Source: Allopusillimonas soli
Lineage (GTDB): Bacteria > Pseudomonadota > Gammaproteobacteria > Burkholderiales > Burkholderiaceae_B
Assembly: GCF_004153445.1 (NCBI RefSeq)
Contig: NZ_SDQC01000005.1
Location: 124,001-188,000, forward strand
Reading direction: 5' to 3'
Length of the DNA: 64,000 nucleotides
The notes beneath the pieces were generated by a model. That model was not told the DNA's origin. It ran no database searches and was given only the letters and a program-made list of their open reading frames with translations. Of this stretch, positions 63,173 to 64,000 are shown piece after piece. Both the position numbers and the translations under genes were made by a program. Each line of letters begins with the position of its first letter. The stretch's first letter is position 1.

Positions 63173-64000
63173 CTAAGTCGCAGGATCAGATAGATCGTTG
63201 GGAATGTCGCCCGCGGCGGCTGCATCGCGCAGGCTCTGCCGCAGGTTGTCGATGGCGCGCGTGGTGCCGTCGAGCAGACCGTTCTGCACCGCCTCGTGAG
63301 CGCGCTGCAGTGCCCAGCCAAACGCATAGGCGTCCGCGGAGCCATGGCTCTTGATGACGATGCCACGCAAACCAAGCAGTGCCGCGCCATTGTAGCGCCG
63401 GTTGTCGACGCGGTCGCGGAGCCGGTTGAGCGCGGGCTTGGCGAGCAGCCCGGTAGCCATGGACCAGGCATCGCGGGTGAATTCGCCGCGCAGCATGGTT
63501 GCGATCATGCGCGCCACACCCTCGATGGACTTGAGCACCACATTGCCCACGAAGCCGTCGCACACGATGACGTCGACCGTGCCCTTGCAGATATCGTCGC
63601 CCTCGACATTGCCGTGGAAGTTGAGGCCGCTGGCGCGCAACAGCTCGGCGGCCTGCTTGACCACCTCGTTACCCTTGATGACTTCCTCGCCGATGTTGAG
63701 CAGGCCCAGGGTGGGCTGTTCGCGATGATCGACGATCGAGGCCAGTGCCGAGCCCATGATGGCGAACTGGAGCAGATGCTGCGCTGTGCAATCGACATTG
63801 GCACCCAGGTCCAGCATCGTCGTAGCACCGCCCTTGACATTGGGAATAGAGGTTGCAATGGCGGGCCTGTCTATGCCATCCAGCGTCTTCAGCACATAAC
63901 GCGAGATGGCCATCCAGGCGCCGGTGTTGCCGGCCGAGATGCAGGCGTCGGCCCGGCCGTCCTTGACCGCCTGGACGGCGATCCGCATGGAGGAATCCTT
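63173..64000 (-). CDS. plsX: Phosphate acyltransferase PlsX, C-terminal part
   Basis: The last 275 residues or so of PlsX; the N-terminus lies beyond the window. PlsX makes acyl-phosphate from acyl-ACP for phospholipid synthesis. Visible landmarks are [49 protein letters not shown] and [16 protein letters not shown]. No break is seen up to the edge. It is co-transcribed with fabH. Confidence 0.95.
   Translation of the reverse strand, partial: KDSSMRIAVQAVKDGRADACISAGNTGAWMAISRYVLKTLDGIDRPAIATSIPNVKGGATTMLDLGANVDCTAQHLLQFAIMGSALASIVDHREQPTLGLLNIGEEVIKGNEVVKQAAELLRASGLNFHGNVEGDDICKGTVDVIVCDGFVGNVVLKSIEGVARMIATMLRGEFTRDAWSMATGLLAKPALNRLRDRVDNRRYNGAALLGLRGIVIKSHGSADAYAFGWALQRAHEAVQNGLLDGTTRAIDNLRQSLRDAAAAGDIPNDLSDPAT

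Noticed and set aside
1-64000. CRISPR array, insertion sequence, prophage or integrative element
   Set aside because: I saw no regularly spaced repeats, transposase or integrase motifs, tRNA-adjacent direct repeats or abrupt change in composition.
1-64000. tRNA or rRNA genes
   Set aside because: No cloverleaf-like segment with the conserved GTTCGA arm or any rRNA-like stretch was found by eye in the gaps between genes.

Overview
The window is a compact, GC-rich chromosomal stretch from a betaproteobacterium of order Burkholderiales, most likely family Alcaligenaceae (Bordetella/Pusillimonas-like). The assignment rests on a Bug-family periplasmic binding protein operonic with a CoA-transferase, the DUF2863-earP-efp block with an arginine-type EF-P, the prpR-prpB-prpC-acnD-prpF-prpD propionate operon, and the plsX-fabHDG-acpP-fabF-rpoE-rseAB-degP-lepAB-rnc-era-recO superoperon. 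I see no transposase, integrase, phage gene, CRISPR array, tRNA or rRNA.

Region 1 (1-15.3 kb) is the TCA block: odhB (partial) and odhA on the minus strand, maeB divergent, a Bug protein with two CoA-transferase subunits, then (minus) sdhCDAB-sdhE-gltA, a GntR regulator, and mdh divergent from it. Region 2 (15.3-30.7 kb) holds a berberine-bridge-type FAD oxidoreductase, the 2-methylcitrate cycle (prpR divergent from prpBC-acnD-prpF-prpD, with an excellent sigma-54 promoter and an upstream array of TGAAAC repeats), two small genes, and acnB. The mdh and acnB promoters carry an almost identical 26-bp element at the same distance from the -35 box, which suggests one regulator, perhaps the adjacent GntR protein, acting on both.

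Region 3 (30.7-41.7 kb) has DUF2863, earP and efp (rhamnosylation of EF-P at Arg32), DUF1178, and a YejABEF-type peptide ABC transporter following a secreted or anchored thermonuclease-like gene. Region 4 (41.7-48 kb) has an AidB-like acyl-CoA dehydrogenase, DUF423, lptF without an adjacent lptG, pepA-holC and a BI-1 family membrane protein. Region 5 (48-64 kb, all minus strand) runs from plsX through fatty-acid synthesis, the sigma-E module, lepA-lepB-rnc-era and a shortened recO, and ends in a PIN-domain gene and a RarD/EamA transporter where related genomes usually carry pdxJ-acpS.

Most of the window is housekeeping. The points most worth following up are regulatory: the shared mdh/acnB operator, the phased PrpR-type array, a structured odhA leader that may be a sucA RNA, and overlapping divergent odhA/maeB promoters. 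There are also a few odd proteins: a short RecO, a solute-binding protein with a C-terminal membrane anchor, and a DegP with a lipobox-like signal. All functional calls come from reading sequence and motifs without database searches.
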